DNA of 64,000 nucleotides from Saccharothrix deserti. Its GTDB lineage: Bacteria > Actinomycetota > Actinomycetes > Mycobacteriales > Pseudonocardiaceae. The stretch's first letter is position 1. Every line of letters starts with the position of its first letter. The notes beneath the pieces were generated by a model, which saw nothing but the letters and a program-made list of their open reading frames with translations, did no database searches and was not told where the DNA came from. The position numbers were made by a program, and so were the translations under genes. This document shows positions 43,187-52,432 of this stretch, piece by piece. Where the stretch lies: positions 1-64,000 of the forward strand of contig NZ_VKAB01000002.1 in the NCBI RefSeq assembly GCF_009769385.1, read 5' to 3'.

Positions 43187-43252
43187 CGAACGGCGACTTC
43201 ACGGTGTCCGAACGGCAAGTTCACCGTGCCCGAGCAGCGGGTTCACCGTGCC
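43187..43252. repeat. 22-bp tandem repeat array at the NRPS 3' end
   Basis: Three 22-bp units (first CGAACGGCGACTTCACGGTG…, second with AAGTTCAC, third with GGGTTCAC) plus a partial fourth at 43253. The NRPS frame ends inside the array (stop 43243-43245). Confidence 0.85.
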
Positions 43253-46104
43253 CGAGCGGCCGGCTCGCGCGGCTTCGCCCGGTCGTCGCGGCGGCCCGCG
43301 AACCGCAGCCGGCCGCGGGTGTCGATGCGCACCACGTCGCCGGTGCGGTAGAGCCGTTCGGGGATCTCGGGCGAGAAGTGCCCGAACGCCCGCGCGGTCT
43401 CCGCCTCGTCGTCCAGGTAGCCGACGGCCAGGCCCTCACCCGCCGCGTACAGCTCGCCGAACGCGCCGGGCGGCACCCGTCGGCCGCGCTCGTCCAGCAC
43501 GTAGACGCGGGTGCCGGGCAGCGGGGCGCCGATGGGCAGCGGCCCCCGGACGTCCTCGGCGTCGGTGACCGAGTAGGTGGTGGTGAACGTGGTGTTCTCG
43601 GTCGGCCCGTAGCCGTTGGTGACGACCAGGCCGGGGTGGCGGGCGAGCACGCGGGCGACGTGGTCGTGCGGCACGACGTCACCGCCGGACAGCAGCTGCC
43701 GCATCCCCGCGAACGAGTACGGGGCGCACTCCTCGACCAGCCGGAACAGGTCCGCGCTCAGCCACGCCACGGTGACCTCGCGTGCCAGCAGGAAGTCGCC
43801 GAGCTCGCCGGGCGTCGGCGGACCGGCCGGGTGCACTTCGAGGGTGGCGCCGGTGAGCAGCGCGCCCCACAGCTCCAAAGTGGACGCGTCGAACGCCAGC
43901 GGCGACAGCCGGAGGACCCGCTCGCCCGCGCCGAGGCGCACGAAATCGGCGTCGTGGACCAGCCGCACGACCGCGCGGTGCGGGATGGTGACACCCTTCG
44001 GCTGCCCGGTCGCGCCGGACGTGAAGGCCACGTACGCCAGCCGATCGGGATCGGCGGGCAGCACCTCGACCTCACCCGCGGTCCACGATTCGTCCCAAGT
44101 GGACACCACGGGGGTTCCCGGCACGCGCCAGGCGGCCCCGGGTGGGATCAACGCCGCCGTCGGCGCGGCCTTCGCCACGATCTTCTCCGTGTGCGCGGCG
44201 GGCAGGCCCAGGTCGATGCCCACGTAGGCGGCCCCGGCCCAGACCACGCCCAGCACCGCGACGACCTCGGCGACCGACCGCTCCACGCCGACCAGCACCC
44301 GGTCACCCGGCCACACCCCGGCTTCCCGCAGCAGCCGCGCCTGTTCCGCCGCCGCGCCGGCCAACTGCCGGTAGGTCAGCTCCACGTCGCCCTCGCGCAC
44401 CGCCACCGCGTCGGGCGTGCTGCGCGCGACGTCCCGGAACAGCTCGTCCAGCGACGCCACCGGGAAATCACGCCGGGTCTCGTTGATCCGGTCCAGCAGC
44501 GCCCACCGCTCGGGCGCCACGCAGCGCACTTCCTCCAGCTTTCCGTCGGCCGCGGCCAGTTCCGCCACCGCCGTCTGGAAGTCGCAGACGAACCCCTCGA
44601 CCTCGGCCACACCCCACACGCCGGTCGCGTACTCGGCGTGCCCGGCCAGCGCCGGGTCGGACTGGCGGATCAGCAGGGACAGGTCGAACCGCGAGCCGCC
44701 GGTGTGCTCCTCCTCGACCCGGATCTCCAGGCCCGCCGACTCCAGCAGCTGCGGCACGAGCTGGTCGTGCATGCCGAACGTCACCTGCACCAGCGGGTGG
44801 CGGTCCGGGCCGCGCTCGACACCCAGCCGGGACAGCAGTTCCTCGAACGGCAGGTCGCCCGCGTCGATGCTCTGCGCCGACGAGTGGTGCACCGCGCGCA
44901 GGTAGTCCGCGACGGACGCGTCGTCGTCCACGTCGACCAGCACCGGCACCAGGTTGCCCGCCACCGCGACCAGTTCCTCCAGCTCGGAGGTGCCCCGCCC
45001 GGACAGCGGCACGCCCACCAGCAGCCGGCGCGCGCCGGTCCACCGGCTCAGCGTCAGTCCGTACGCGCCGAGCAGGAACGCGAACGGCGTGATGCCCAGT
45101 TCCCGTGCCCGCCGGACCACCGCGGCACTCGTGTCCACGCCGAAGTCGACCGCCGTGCGGTCACCGGCGACGTCCCGCACCGCGGGCCGCTCGCAGTCGG
45201 CGGGCAGTTCCAGCACGGTCGGCACGCCGTCGAGGTGCTTGATCCAGAACTCGGCCTGCCGCTCCCACTCGCCGGACGCGCGGGACGCCTCCTGGTGCCG
45301 GAGCAGCGCCCGCGGCGACGGGCCGACCCCGGTCAACGGCGCGGGCAGGCCCAGCGCCAGGGCGTCGTAGTGCGCGAACAGCTCGTCGAGCAGCAGACCG
45401 GCCGCCCACGTGTCGAGCACCATGTGGTGTGCCATCAGCACGACGGCGTCCTGCCGCGTGCCGGTCACCCGCAGGAACCGGAACGCGGGCGCGTCCGCCA
45501 GGTCGAACGGCAGCCTGCCGCACTCGGCGGCCAACGCCCGCACGTGCTCCTCGAACCCGTCGCCCTCGTGCTCCGCCACCTCGATGTGCGCCGTCACCGG
45601 GATTTCGGGGTTGTGCGCGTCGAGGACTTCGGGCACCACGTCGCCGTCCACCTCGCGGTACACGGTGCGCAGGCCGGGGTGGCGGGCGACGGTCGCGGCC
45701 ACGGCCCGTTCGAACGCCCCGCCCTTCAGCCGACCCTCGGTGCCGGGGACCACGAAGCAGGCGAACACCAGGTTGTACGGCGAGCCGCCGGTGACCCGCT
45801 CGGTCAGCCACATGCCGCGCTGCGCGTGGGACAGCGACTCCGCCACGGCCTCGTCGACCGCCGCGACCGGGGTGGGCCCGGCGGGCGCGGTGACCACGCC
45901 CGCCTCGGCGAAGACCTCGGCCAGCGGCGCGTCACCGAGCAGCGCGGCCACCGGGATCCGCACCCCCGACCGCTCCCGCACCAGCGCGGCCAGGCGCATG
46001 GCGCGCAGCGAGTCGCCGCCGAGCCCGATGAAACTGCGGGTGGTGAACGCCGAGGTGTCGACCTCCGGACCGAGAACAGCGGTCGCGAATTGGTTGAACG
46101 TCAT
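43243..46104 (-). CDS. Non-ribosomal peptide synthetase fragment (T-C-A, A domain truncated)
   Basis: 953 aa from ATG 46104. Residues about 1-70 are a carrier protein (FIGLGGDSLRAMRLAALV). A condensation domain follows with AHHMVLDTW, then an adenylation domain with TYRQLA, FTSGATGQPKG, FDASTLELWG, NGYGPTENTTFTT, GELYAAGEGLAVGYL and YRTGDVVR. It ends just after GRLRFAGRRDD, so cores A9-A10, any following carrier and any thioesterase are missing. By hand alignment the specificity residues read about D-A-L-W-L-G-G-T-F, close to valine-type codes. The end lies in a 22-bp repeat array. The gene looks like a 3'-deleted remnant. Confidence 0.85.
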   Translation of the reverse strand: MTFNQFATAVLGPEVDTSAFTTRSFIGLGGDSLRAMRLAALVRERSGVRIPVAALLGDAPLAEVFAEAGVVTAPAGPTPVAAVDEAVAESLSHAQRGMWLTERVTGGSPYNLVFACFVVPGTEGRLKGGAFERAVAATVARHPGLRTVYREVDGDVVPEVLDAHNPEIPVTAHIEVAEHEGDGFEEHVRALAAECGRLPFDLADAPAFRFLRVTGTRQDAVVLMAHHMVLDTWAAGLLLDELFAHYDALALGLPAPLTGVGPSPRALLRHQEASRASGEWERQAEFWIKHLDGVPTVLELPADCERPAVRDVAGDRTAVDFGVDTSAAVVRRARELGITPFAFLLGAYGLTLSRWTGARRLLVGVPLSGRGTSELEELVAVAGNLVPVLVDVDDDASVADYLRAVHHSSAQSIDAGDLPFEELLSRLGVERGPDRHPLVQVTFGMHDQLVPQLLESAGLEIRVEEEHTGGSRFDLSLLIRQSDPALAGHAEYATGVWGVAEVEGFVCDFQTAVAELAAADGKLEEVRCVAPERWALLDRINETRRDFPVASLDELFRDVARSTPDAVAVREGDVELTYRQLAGAAAEQARLLREAGVWPGDRVLVGVERSVAEVVAVLGVVWAGAAYVGIDLGLPAAHTEKIVAKAAPTAALIPPGAAWRVPGTPVVSTWDESWTAGEVEVLPADPDRLAYVAFTSGATGQPKGVTIPHRAVVRLVHDADFVRLGAGERVLRLSPLAFDASTLELWGALLTGATLEVHPAGPPTPGELGDFLLAREVTVAWLSADLFRLVEECAPYSFAGMRQLLSGGDVVPHDHVARVLARHPGLVVTNGYGPTENTTFTTTYSVTDAEDVRGPLPIGAPLPGTRVYVLDERGRRVPPGAFGELYAAGEGLAVGYLDDEAETARAFGHFSPEIPERLYRTGDVVRIDTRGRLRFAGRRDDRAKPREPAARAR

Positions 46105-46421
46105 CGCCTGCCCGCCCCTCGAACGCAGAGCATCAAAAGCGCAGCACAATTGCACAAGACGAGCACAGGCCCCACGATTACCCCTCGACGTTCCCCAGAC
46201 TCACCTGCCAGTCCCCAGTTCTCCCGGCAGGCCGTGACCAACGGTGACACGACGGACACAACGCGTCAAGGGAGCTTCCGGATACTCGCGTCAACTCACT
46301 ACGAGAAGGCGAAACGAGCACATTCGGACTTCATCGCGCGCAACTGGTTGACGACGGTTTTGTGCCGACCGGATTTCCCCGAGTGGCGCCTGCTGGACGA
46401 CCCGCCCACTGGACGAGCCCG
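46105..46421. other. Intergenic region upstream of the NRPS fragment
   Basis: No gene is supported. The first 100 bp beyond the NRPS start are relatively AT-rich (GCACAATTGCAC) and probably hold its promoter. No earlier NRPS module or MbtH-like gene is present. Confidence 0.5.
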
Positions 46422-47003
46422 CTAGAGGACGAGCGAGACGCCGGTCACCGTGACCACCACGGCGACCGCCGCGTCCAGCACCCGCCACGCCGAGGGCCGG
46501 GTGAACGTCCCGGACAGCCACCGCGCGCCGAAGCCGAGCGCGGTGAACCACAGCACGCTGCCCGCCATCGCACCCGCCGCGAACCACCACCGGTCGCCGC
46601 CGAACCCGGTGGACGCGGTGCCCAGCAGCAGCACGGTGTCCAGGTACACGTGCGGGTTGAGCCAGGTGAGCGCGAGGCAGGTGACGATCGCCGCCGACGC
46701 CGCGCCGCCGAGTTGCAACGCGGACGGCCGCAGCACCCGGCGTGCGGCCAGGACTCCGTAGCCGACCAGGAACGCCGCGCCGATCCACCGCACCGCCGTC
46801 AACGCGGCCGGCCACGCGCTCAGCGCCGCGCCGACACCGCCGACGCCGAGCGCGATGAGCAGCGCGTCCGAGCCCGCGCAGATGGCCACGATCGCCGGCA
46901 CCTGTTGTCGCAGCACCCCTTGGCGCAGCACCAGGGCGTTCTGGGCGCCGATCACGACGATGAGGGACAGTCCTGTGCCGAGTCCGGCGATGAGCGCGTA
47001 CAT
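46422..47003 (-). CDS. LysE/ArgO-family basic amino acid exporter
   Basis: 193 aa from ATG 47003 (a GTG lies one codon upstream). Five to six transmembrane segments. N-terminal family signature ALIAGLGTGLSLIVVIGAQNALVLRQGV, then GGVGAALSAWPAALTAVRWIGAAFLVGYG and the conserved LTWLNPHVYLDTVLLLG. LysE-type proteins export lysine or arginine in exchange for protons. Divergent from an ArgP/LysG-type regulator, the usual pairing. Confidence 0.93.
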   Translation of the reverse strand: MYALIAGLGTGLSLIVVIGAQNALVLRQGVLRQQVPAIVAICAGSDALLIALGVGGVGAALSAWPAALTAVRWIGAAFLVGYGVLAARRVLRPSALQLGGAASAAIVTCLALTWLNPHVYLDTVLLLGTASTGFGGDRWWFAAGAMAGSVLWFTALGFGARWLSGTFTRPSAWRVLDAAVAVVVTVTGVSLVL

Positions 47004-47072
47004 CACACCGCCGAACGTACGAATCCCGTCGTGATAAGGCCAGCTACATTTTCTTACGTATCATTAGCACTC
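47004..47072. promoter_or_regulatory. Divergent lysE/argP promoter region
   Basis: 69 bp between the two starts, AT-rich for this genome (CTACATTTTCTTACGTATCA). It must hold both promoters and the regulator site. Confidence 0.5.
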
Positions 47073-47936
47073 ATGATGCTGGATCCGGAGTGCGTGCGCA
47101 CCCTGCTGTCCGTCGTGGACGAAGGCACGTTCGACGCCGCCGCCAAAGCACTGCACGTCACACCGTCGGCCGTGAGCCAGCGCATCAAGCTGCTGGAACA
47201 GCGCACCGGCCGCGTGCTGCTGGTGCGCTCCAAGCCCGCGAAGCTCACCGACTCGGGCGCGGTGATCGCCCGCTACGGGCGGCAGCAGGCGCTGCTGGAC
47301 CGGGACGCACGCGAGGCGCTGGGCCTGATCGAGGACCCGACGACGATCCCGGTCGCGGTCAACGCCGACTCGCTGGCCACCTGGTTCCGCCGCGTGGTCA
47401 AGGAGTTGGCGACCGACGAGAGCCTCGTGTTGACCGTGCGGCGGGAAGACCAGGACCACACCGCCGAACTCCTCCGCCAAGGCGTGGTCGTGGGCGCGGT
47501 GACCTCGTCGCCGCAGCCGGTGCAGGGCTGCGTCGTCCGTCCGCTCGGGAGCATCCGCTACCACGCCGTGGCCACCAAGCGGTTCACCCGGCGCTGGCTG
47601 GACGGCGGCCTGCCGCTGCACGAGGCGCCGGTCATCGTGTTCGACGAGAAGGACGACCTGCAGGACCGGTTCTGCCGCCAACTCACCGGGCACAACGCCT
47701 CGGCCCACCGCCACCACCTGCCCGACGGGCACGTGTTCGAGGACGCCGTGGTCGCCGGCGCGGGCTGGGCGCTGCTCACCGAACACCAGATCGCCGCACA
47801 CCGCAGGCTCGTCCACCTGGCGCCCGAGAAACCCGTGGACGTGCTGCTGCACTGGCAGCAGTGGAAGCTCGACTCACCGCCGCTGGCCCGCGTCGCCGAC
47901 GCCGTCTTCCGCGCCGCCGCGGCGGAATTGCACTGA
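47073..47936 (+). CDS. LysR-type regulator of the ArgP/LysG group
   Basis: 287 aa from ATG 47073. LysR helix-turn-helix at the N-terminus (LLSVVDEGTFDAAAKALHVTPSAVSQRIKLLEQRTGRVLLVRSKPAKLTDSG). Effector domain with the ArgP-group pattern VNADSLATWF and GAVTSSPQPVQGCVVRPLGSIRYHAVAT. Such proteins activate a divergent lysE/argO gene when lysine or arginine accumulates; that arrangement is present here. Confidence 0.93.
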   Translation: MMLDPECVRTLLSVVDEGTFDAAAKALHVTPSAVSQRIKLLEQRTGRVLLVRSKPAKLTDSGAVIARYGRQQALLDRDAREALGLIEDPTTIPVAVNADSLATWFRRVVKELATDESLVLTVRREDQDHTAELLRQGVVVGAVTSSPQPVQGCVVRPLGSIRYHAVATKRFTRRWLDGGLPLHEAPVIVFDEKDDLQDRFCRQLTGHNASAHRHHLPDGHVFEDAVVAGAGWALLTEHQIAAHRRLVHLAPEKPVDVLLHWQQWKLDSPPLARVADAVFRAAAAELH

Positions 47937-48112
47937 CCCGCACAGCCCTCGCGAGCACCTCTCACGAGCCTTCTTCACCTGCACTGATCAAGGCGCGAGC
48001 GGTTCGCCGGTCGTTCACCAACCCGCCGTGCGGCCAACACCACACAGTGTCCACACCTGCCTACTGTCTGCGAGGCTCTTGTAGCCGCCGTTCGACAAAC
48101 GAAGGGTTTCGC

Positions 48113-49510
48113 ATGTCAGGTCGCAGAGCTCCCCTGGCGGTGCTCGCCATCGGTGTCCTCACCGCCGCCACCCTCACCGTCGTCGCCTCGTCCGACCGGG
48201 TGCCGACCGCCACGGCCGCCACCAGCACGTTCACCCCTTCCGCCGACACCTACGTCGACAACTCCGCCACCGGCACGAACCACGGCACCTCCGGCCAGCT
48301 CGGCGTGGACGGCTCGCCGACCAAGCGGATGTTCCTGAAGTTCACCGTCTCCGGCGTCTCCGGCACGGTCAGCAGCGCCAAGCTCCGCGTGCACACCGAC
48401 GACGTGTCGGGCGCCAACAGCCCGGCCGGCGGCGCGTTCCGGGCCATGACCAACACCACCTGGTCCGAGACCGCGGTGACCTGGAACAACCAGCCCGCCG
48501 TCGACGGCGCGACCCTAGGCACCCTCGGCTCCGTCGCCCGCAACGCCTGGTACGAGGTCGACGTGACCTCGCACGTCGCCGGCAACGGCACCTTCAGCTT
48601 CGGCGTCACCTCCACCAACGGCGACGGCGCCGACTACGACTCGCGGGAAACCGGCGCCACCGCGCCGCAACTCCTCGTCACCACCGGCACCACGCCGACC
48701 ACGACGACGACCCAGCCCCCGAGCGGCGACCCCGTGCTCGTCGGCGCGGGCGACATCTCCAACTCCGGCTCCGGCGACAGCGCGACCGCCGCACTGCTCG
48801 ACAACATCCCCGGCACCGTCTTCACCACCGGCGACAACGTCTACAACGACGGCACCGCCGCGGAGTTCACCAACTACTACAACCCGACCTGGGGCAGGCA
48901 CAAGGCGCGCACCCGCCCGTCACCCGGCAACCACGACTACCACACCAGCGGCGCGACCGGGTACTACGACTACTTCGGCTCGCTCGCCGGACCGTCCGGT
49001 CAGGGCTACTACTCCTACGACCTCGGCAACTGGCACATCGTCTCGCTGAACTCCAACATCAGCATGGCGGCAGGCTCCGCCCAGGAGCAGTGGCTGCGCG
49101 CCGACCTGGCCGCGAACACCAAGCCGTGCACGGCGGCGTACTGGCACCACCCGCTGTTCACCTCCGGCGCCAACCACGCGCCGTCCACGGCGACGCGCCC
49201 GCTGTTCCAGGCGCTGTACGACAACAACGCCGACCTGGTGCTGTTCGGCCACAACCACCAGTACGAGCGGTTCGCGCCGCAGAACCCGAGCGGCGGCCTG
49301 GACACCACCCGCGGCATCCGCACGTTCGTCGCGGGCATGGGCGGCGCCAGCCACTACGGCTTCGGCACCATCCGCGCCAACAGCGAGGTCCGCAACAGCG
49401 ACACCTACGGCGTGCTGAAGCTGACCCTGCACAGCAACAGCTTCGACTGGCAGTTCGTCCCCGAGGCGGGCAAGACCTTCACCGACAGCGGCACCACCGC
49501 CTGTCACTGA
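48113..49510 (+). CDS. Secreted calcineurin-like phosphoesterase with DNRLRE/CBM96-type domain
   Basis: 465 aa from ATG 48113. Signal segment, then a beta-sandwich (FTPSADTYVDNSATGTNHGTSGQLGVDG…TWSETAVTWNNQP…VDVTSHV) of the DNRLRE/CBM96 type, and a Thr-rich linker (TTGTTPTTTTTQPPSGDP). The metallophosphoesterase domain has GAGDISNSGSGD, TTGDNVY, PGNHDYH, YWHHPLF and FGHNHQYER, all metal ligands present. Similar to purple-acid-phosphatase-like secreted enzymes. Substrate unknown. Confidence 0.88.
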   Translation: MSGRRAPLAVLAIGVLTAATLTVVASSDRVPTATAATSTFTPSADTYVDNSATGTNHGTSGQLGVDGSPTKRMFLKFTVSGVSGTVSSAKLRVHTDDVSGANSPAGGAFRAMTNTTWSETAVTWNNQPAVDGATLGTLGSVARNAWYEVDVTSHVAGNGTFSFGVTSTNGDGADYDSRETGATAPQLLVTTGTTPTTTTTQPPSGDPVLVGAGDISNSGSGDSATAALLDNIPGTVFTTGDNVYNDGTAAEFTNYYNPTWGRHKARTRPSPGNHDYHTSGATGYYDYFGSLAGPSGQGYYSYDLGNWHIVSLNSNISMAAGSAQEQWLRADLAANTKPCTAAYWHHPLFTSGANHAPSTATRPLFQALYDNNADLVLFGHNHQYERFAPQNPSGGLDTTRGIRTFVAGMGGASHYGFGTIRANSEVRNSDTYGVLKLTLHSNSFDWQFVPEAGKTFTDSGTTACH

Positions 49511-49531
49511 CCCGCCCGTCACTGCCAAGTC

Positions 49532-49566
49532 GGCGCCGCACCCGGCCCCGTGCCGGGTGCGGCGCC
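49532..49566. terminator. Terminator after the phosphoesterase gene
   Basis: A perfect 15-bp stem (GGCGCCGCACCCGGC, complement at 49552-49566) with a 5-nt loop, between the phosphoesterase stop and the MFS ribosome-binding site. Confidence 0.8.
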
Positions 49567-49583
49567 CCGCCCGGAGGTGTGCC

Positions 49584-50810
49584 GTGTACCTGTCCACGAT
49601 CACCCGCACCAAGACCGCCGGCCGGAAAGGACCCGGCTGGAAAGGCCTGAGCGCCAACGTCTTCGCGCTCGGCGCGGTCAGCCTGGTCACCGACATCTCG
49701 TCCGAGATGGTCACCGCCGTCCTGCCGCTCTACCTCGTCGTCGGACTCCAGCTCAGCCCCGCCGCCTACGGCGTCATCGACGGCGTCTACACCGGCGCCA
49801 CCACCCTGCTCCGACTCGTCGGCGGCTACCTCGCCGACCGGAGCAGCAAGCGCAAGACCGTGGCCGGGTTCGGCTACGCCATGTCCGCGGTCGCCAAGCT
49901 CGGGCTCCTGCTGGCCGGCAGCTCCACCGCCGCGCTCGGCGCCGTGATCACCCTCGACCGGGCGGGCAAGGGACTGCGCACCGCACCACGTGACGCCCTG
50001 ATCACCTTGTCCACGCCGTCGGGCGACCTCGGACGGGCGTTCGGCGTGCACCGGGCGATGGACGGCGTGGGCGCGTTCGCCGGGCCGCTCGTCGCCCTCG
50101 CCGTGCTCGCCGCCGCCGGGGAGTCGTTCGACTCGGTGTTCATGACCAGCTTCTGCATCGCCGCGCTCGGCGTGGTGATCCTGGTGCTGTTCGTGCGCGA
50201 CCACCGTTCACCGGTGCCGGCGGAACCGGTGCGGGTGAAGGCGATCGGCGGGCTGTGGCGCGACGCGGGCGTGCGGCGGGTCGTGCTCGCCGCGTCACTG
50301 CTGGGGTTGGCCACGATCGGCGACGGGTTCGTGTACCTGCTGCTGCAGAAGCGGGAGGGCCTGGCCATCGGTTGGTTCCCGCTGCTGGCCGTCGGCACCA
50401 GCCTGGTGTACCTGCTGCTGGCCGCGCCGCTCGGGGCGCTGGCCGACCGGGTGGGCAGGCTGCCGGTGATGCTGGGCGGGTACGTGGCGCTGGGCGCGGT
50501 GTACCTGCTGCTGTTCGGGCCGCTGGGCGGGTGGGCGCTGGTCGTCGTCGTGGTCGCGCTGTACGGGGTGTTCTACGCGGCCACCGACGGGGTGCTGATG
50601 GCGTTGGCCGGGCCGCTGCTGCCGGAGCGGTTGCGCACGACCGGTATCGCGTTGATCCAAAGTGGACAAGCCCTGGCGTACCTCGGGTCGTCCGTGCTGT
50701 TCGGCCTGGCCTGGCAGTTCTGGGGGCCGGAGGCCGCCACCCGCCTGGCCGCCGCGGGCGTCGCGCTCACGTTGGCCGCCACCGTCGCACTCCTGGGGCG
50801 TCGCTCATGA
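49584..50810 (+). CDS. MFS transporter
   Basis: 408 aa from GTG 49584 after GGAGGT. Twelve hydrophobic segments; N-terminal motif LVTDISSEMVTAVLPLYLVVGLQLSPAAYGVIDGVYTGATTLLRLVGGYLADRSSKRK and LDRAGKGLRTAPRDALI, which recur in a conserved but uncharacterised MFS branch. Its stop overlaps the following gene's start, so the two proteins probably act together. Confidence 0.87.
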   Translation: MYLSTITRTKTAGRKGPGWKGLSANVFALGAVSLVTDISSEMVTAVLPLYLVVGLQLSPAAYGVIDGVYTGATTLLRLVGGYLADRSSKRKTVAGFGYAMSAVAKLGLLLAGSSTAALGAVITLDRAGKGLRTAPRDALITLSTPSGDLGRAFGVHRAMDGVGAFAGPLVALAVLAAAGESFDSVFMTSFCIAALGVVILVLFVRDHRSPVPAEPVRVKAIGGLWRDAGVRRVVLAASLLGLATIGDGFVYLLLQKREGLAIGWFPLLAVGTSLVYLLLAAPLGALADRVGRLPVMLGGYVALGAVYLLLFGPLGGWALVVVVVALYGVFYAATDGVLMALAGPLLPERLRTTGIALIQSGQALAYLGSSVLFGLAWQFWGPEAATRLAAAGVALTLAATVALLGRRS

Positions 50811-51778
50811 CCACTCGGACCCGTCTCCTGATCACCGCTCTGGTCGCGGTACTGCTCGGTGTCGTCGCCGTCGGGTACACCGCGTTGTCCGCATCCGATG
50901 ACTCCGACGACCCCGGCGAGGTCGCGTCGTCGTCCACCGTCAGCGGGCCTCGCTTGATGGTGCTGAGCAACGGCAGACTGTCCACAGTGTCCCGTTCGGA
51001 CCCCGGCGGACCGCGTGAGGTGACCGAGCAGCGGTGCGACCGGGTGTACAGCGCCGCCGGGACCACGTCCTGCCTGCGGCCGGTCGGCGCGTTCAAGGCC
51101 GGTGAGCTGGCCGTGCTGGACGCCACGTTCCGCGAGGTGCGGACCGTGCCGCTGACCGGCTTCCCGAACCGCACGCGGGTGTCGCCGAGCGGGCGGATGG
51201 TGGCGTGGACGCTGTTCGTCGACGGCCACTCGTACGCGGCGAACGGCTTCTCCACCAGCACCGGCATTCTGGATGCGAAAACCGACACCCTGGTCACGTC
51301 ACTGGAGGAGTTCACGTCCTCTGTGGACGGCACGGTGACCACCGCGGTGGACCGCAACTTCTGGGGCGTGACCTTCACCTCCGACGACAACCGCTTCTAC
51401 GCCACCATGTCCACCGGCGGCCACCGCTACCTGATGGAAGGCGATTTCGCGGCCCGCACCCTGCGGTCGATCGCAAAGAACGTGGAATGCCCGTCCCTGT
51501 CGCCCGACGGAAAGCGCATCGCATACAAAATGGCGATCAACAACGACCCGCAGCAAGGCTGGCGATTGTCTACAATGGACCTGGCCACCCGGGCGGCCAC
51601 CCCACTGGCGGAGACGCGCAGCGTGGACGACCAACCGACCTGGCTGGACCAGCAGACAATCGCATACAGCATCCAACGCAGCGACGGTGTCAACGACATT
51701 TGGACCGTGCCCGCCGACGGCACCGGCTCCCCGGCCGTTCTCGTCCCGGAGGCCAACTCGCCCGCCCCGATCGGGTGA
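50807..51778 (+). CDS. Membrane-anchored TolB-like propeller protein
   Basis: 323 aa from ATG 50807 (ATGA overlap with the MFS gene). A single N-terminal transmembrane anchor (LLITALVAVLLGVVAVGYTALS) precedes WD40/TolB-like blades such as NRTRVSPSGRMVAWTLF, VECPSLSPDGKRIAYKM and GVNDIWTVPADGTG. It is probably anchored outside the membrane, in contact with the co-translated transporter. No enzymatic motif. Confidence 0.8.
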   Translation: MTTRTRLLITALVAVLLGVVAVGYTALSASDDSDDPGEVASSSTVSGPRLMVLSNGRLSTVSRSDPGGPREVTEQRCDRVYSAAGTTSCLRPVGAFKAGELAVLDATFREVRTVPLTGFPNRTRVSPSGRMVAWTLFVDGHSYAANGFSTSTGILDAKTDTLVTSLEEFTSSVDGTVTTAVDRNFWGVTFTSDDNRFYATMSTGGHRYLMEGDFAARTLRSIAKNVECPSLSPDGKRIAYKMAINNDPQQGWRLSTMDLATRAATPLAETRSVDDQPTWLDQQTIAYSIQRSDGVNDIWTVPADGTGSPAVLVPEANSPAPIG

Positions 51779-51861
51779 ACTTTGGTCCACACTGAAGCAA
51801 TAGTGGCCACAGAGTGCTAGGGGACGGCGCAGTCCGGTACGCGGGCAAGTGCCAAGTAATT

Positions 51862-51901
51862 GGCCGGTCGTCACGGCTCTCCCATCACGTGACGACCGGC
51901 C
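51862..51901. terminator. Hairpin terminator
   Basis: GGCCGGTCGTCAC (51862-51874) pairs perfectly with 51889-51901 around a 14-nt loop, between the TolB-like gene (+) and the permease remnant (-). Confidence 0.7.
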
Positions 51902-51919
51902 GATGAAACCGTCAGGCGG

Positions 51920-52075
51920 TTACTTCACACCACCTGCGGTCAAGCCTGCGATGATCCTCCGCCGGAACAGCAGCACCACCACGACCGGCGGCACGGTCAC
52001 GATCACACCGGCCGCCATCGGGGTGCCGAACGGCTGGTCGAAACCATACGCCCCGGTGAACCGGGAGATCGCGGC
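51920..52075 (-). pseudogene. C-terminal remnant of a carbohydrate ABC transporter permease
   Basis: The frame ends with FTGAYGFDQPFGTPMAAGVIVTVPPVVVVLLFRRRIIAGLTAGGVK, the last transmembrane helix and conserved (I/V)AGLTAGxVK end of MalG-type sugar permeases. Upstream of about 52075 the homology stops. The rest of the transporter operon (binding protein, other permease) is absent, so this is a leftover of a deletion. Confidence 0.75.
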
Positions 52076-52432
52076 GGATCGTCGCCGGACCACCGGGACG
52101 CGCCATCGCCTGCACCCTCCCCAGATCACACAACTGCGCAGATCGCACGTCTGCGCACGGAACATGCCCGCCGGCACACTGCACGCTCATTGACCGATCA
52201 TTTGACCGATCAAATCGGCGGTCACTGTGTCCCGTGCCACAGCGCGGTGTCAAGGAGTCGGAGGGTTGACGTGACCGGACCGCAACTGACCACCGTCCTG
52301 CGCGCACCGTCGGTGTCGTGGACCAGGGCATCGTCACGTACCCGGCGGCGTGCAGCCCGCGCGTGGTCGGCCGCCGCCGCCGTGCGCGCCTGCCTGCACC
52401 TCTCCCCCAAATGACCTCACACCCGGATGACC
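52076..52432. other. Non-coding region upstream of the permease remnant
   Basis: No supported gene. Base composition is less biased than in neighbouring genes, with several TGACCGATCA-like stretches near 52191-52215. Probably decayed sequence left by the deletion that removed a sugar transporter. Confidence 0.45.
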
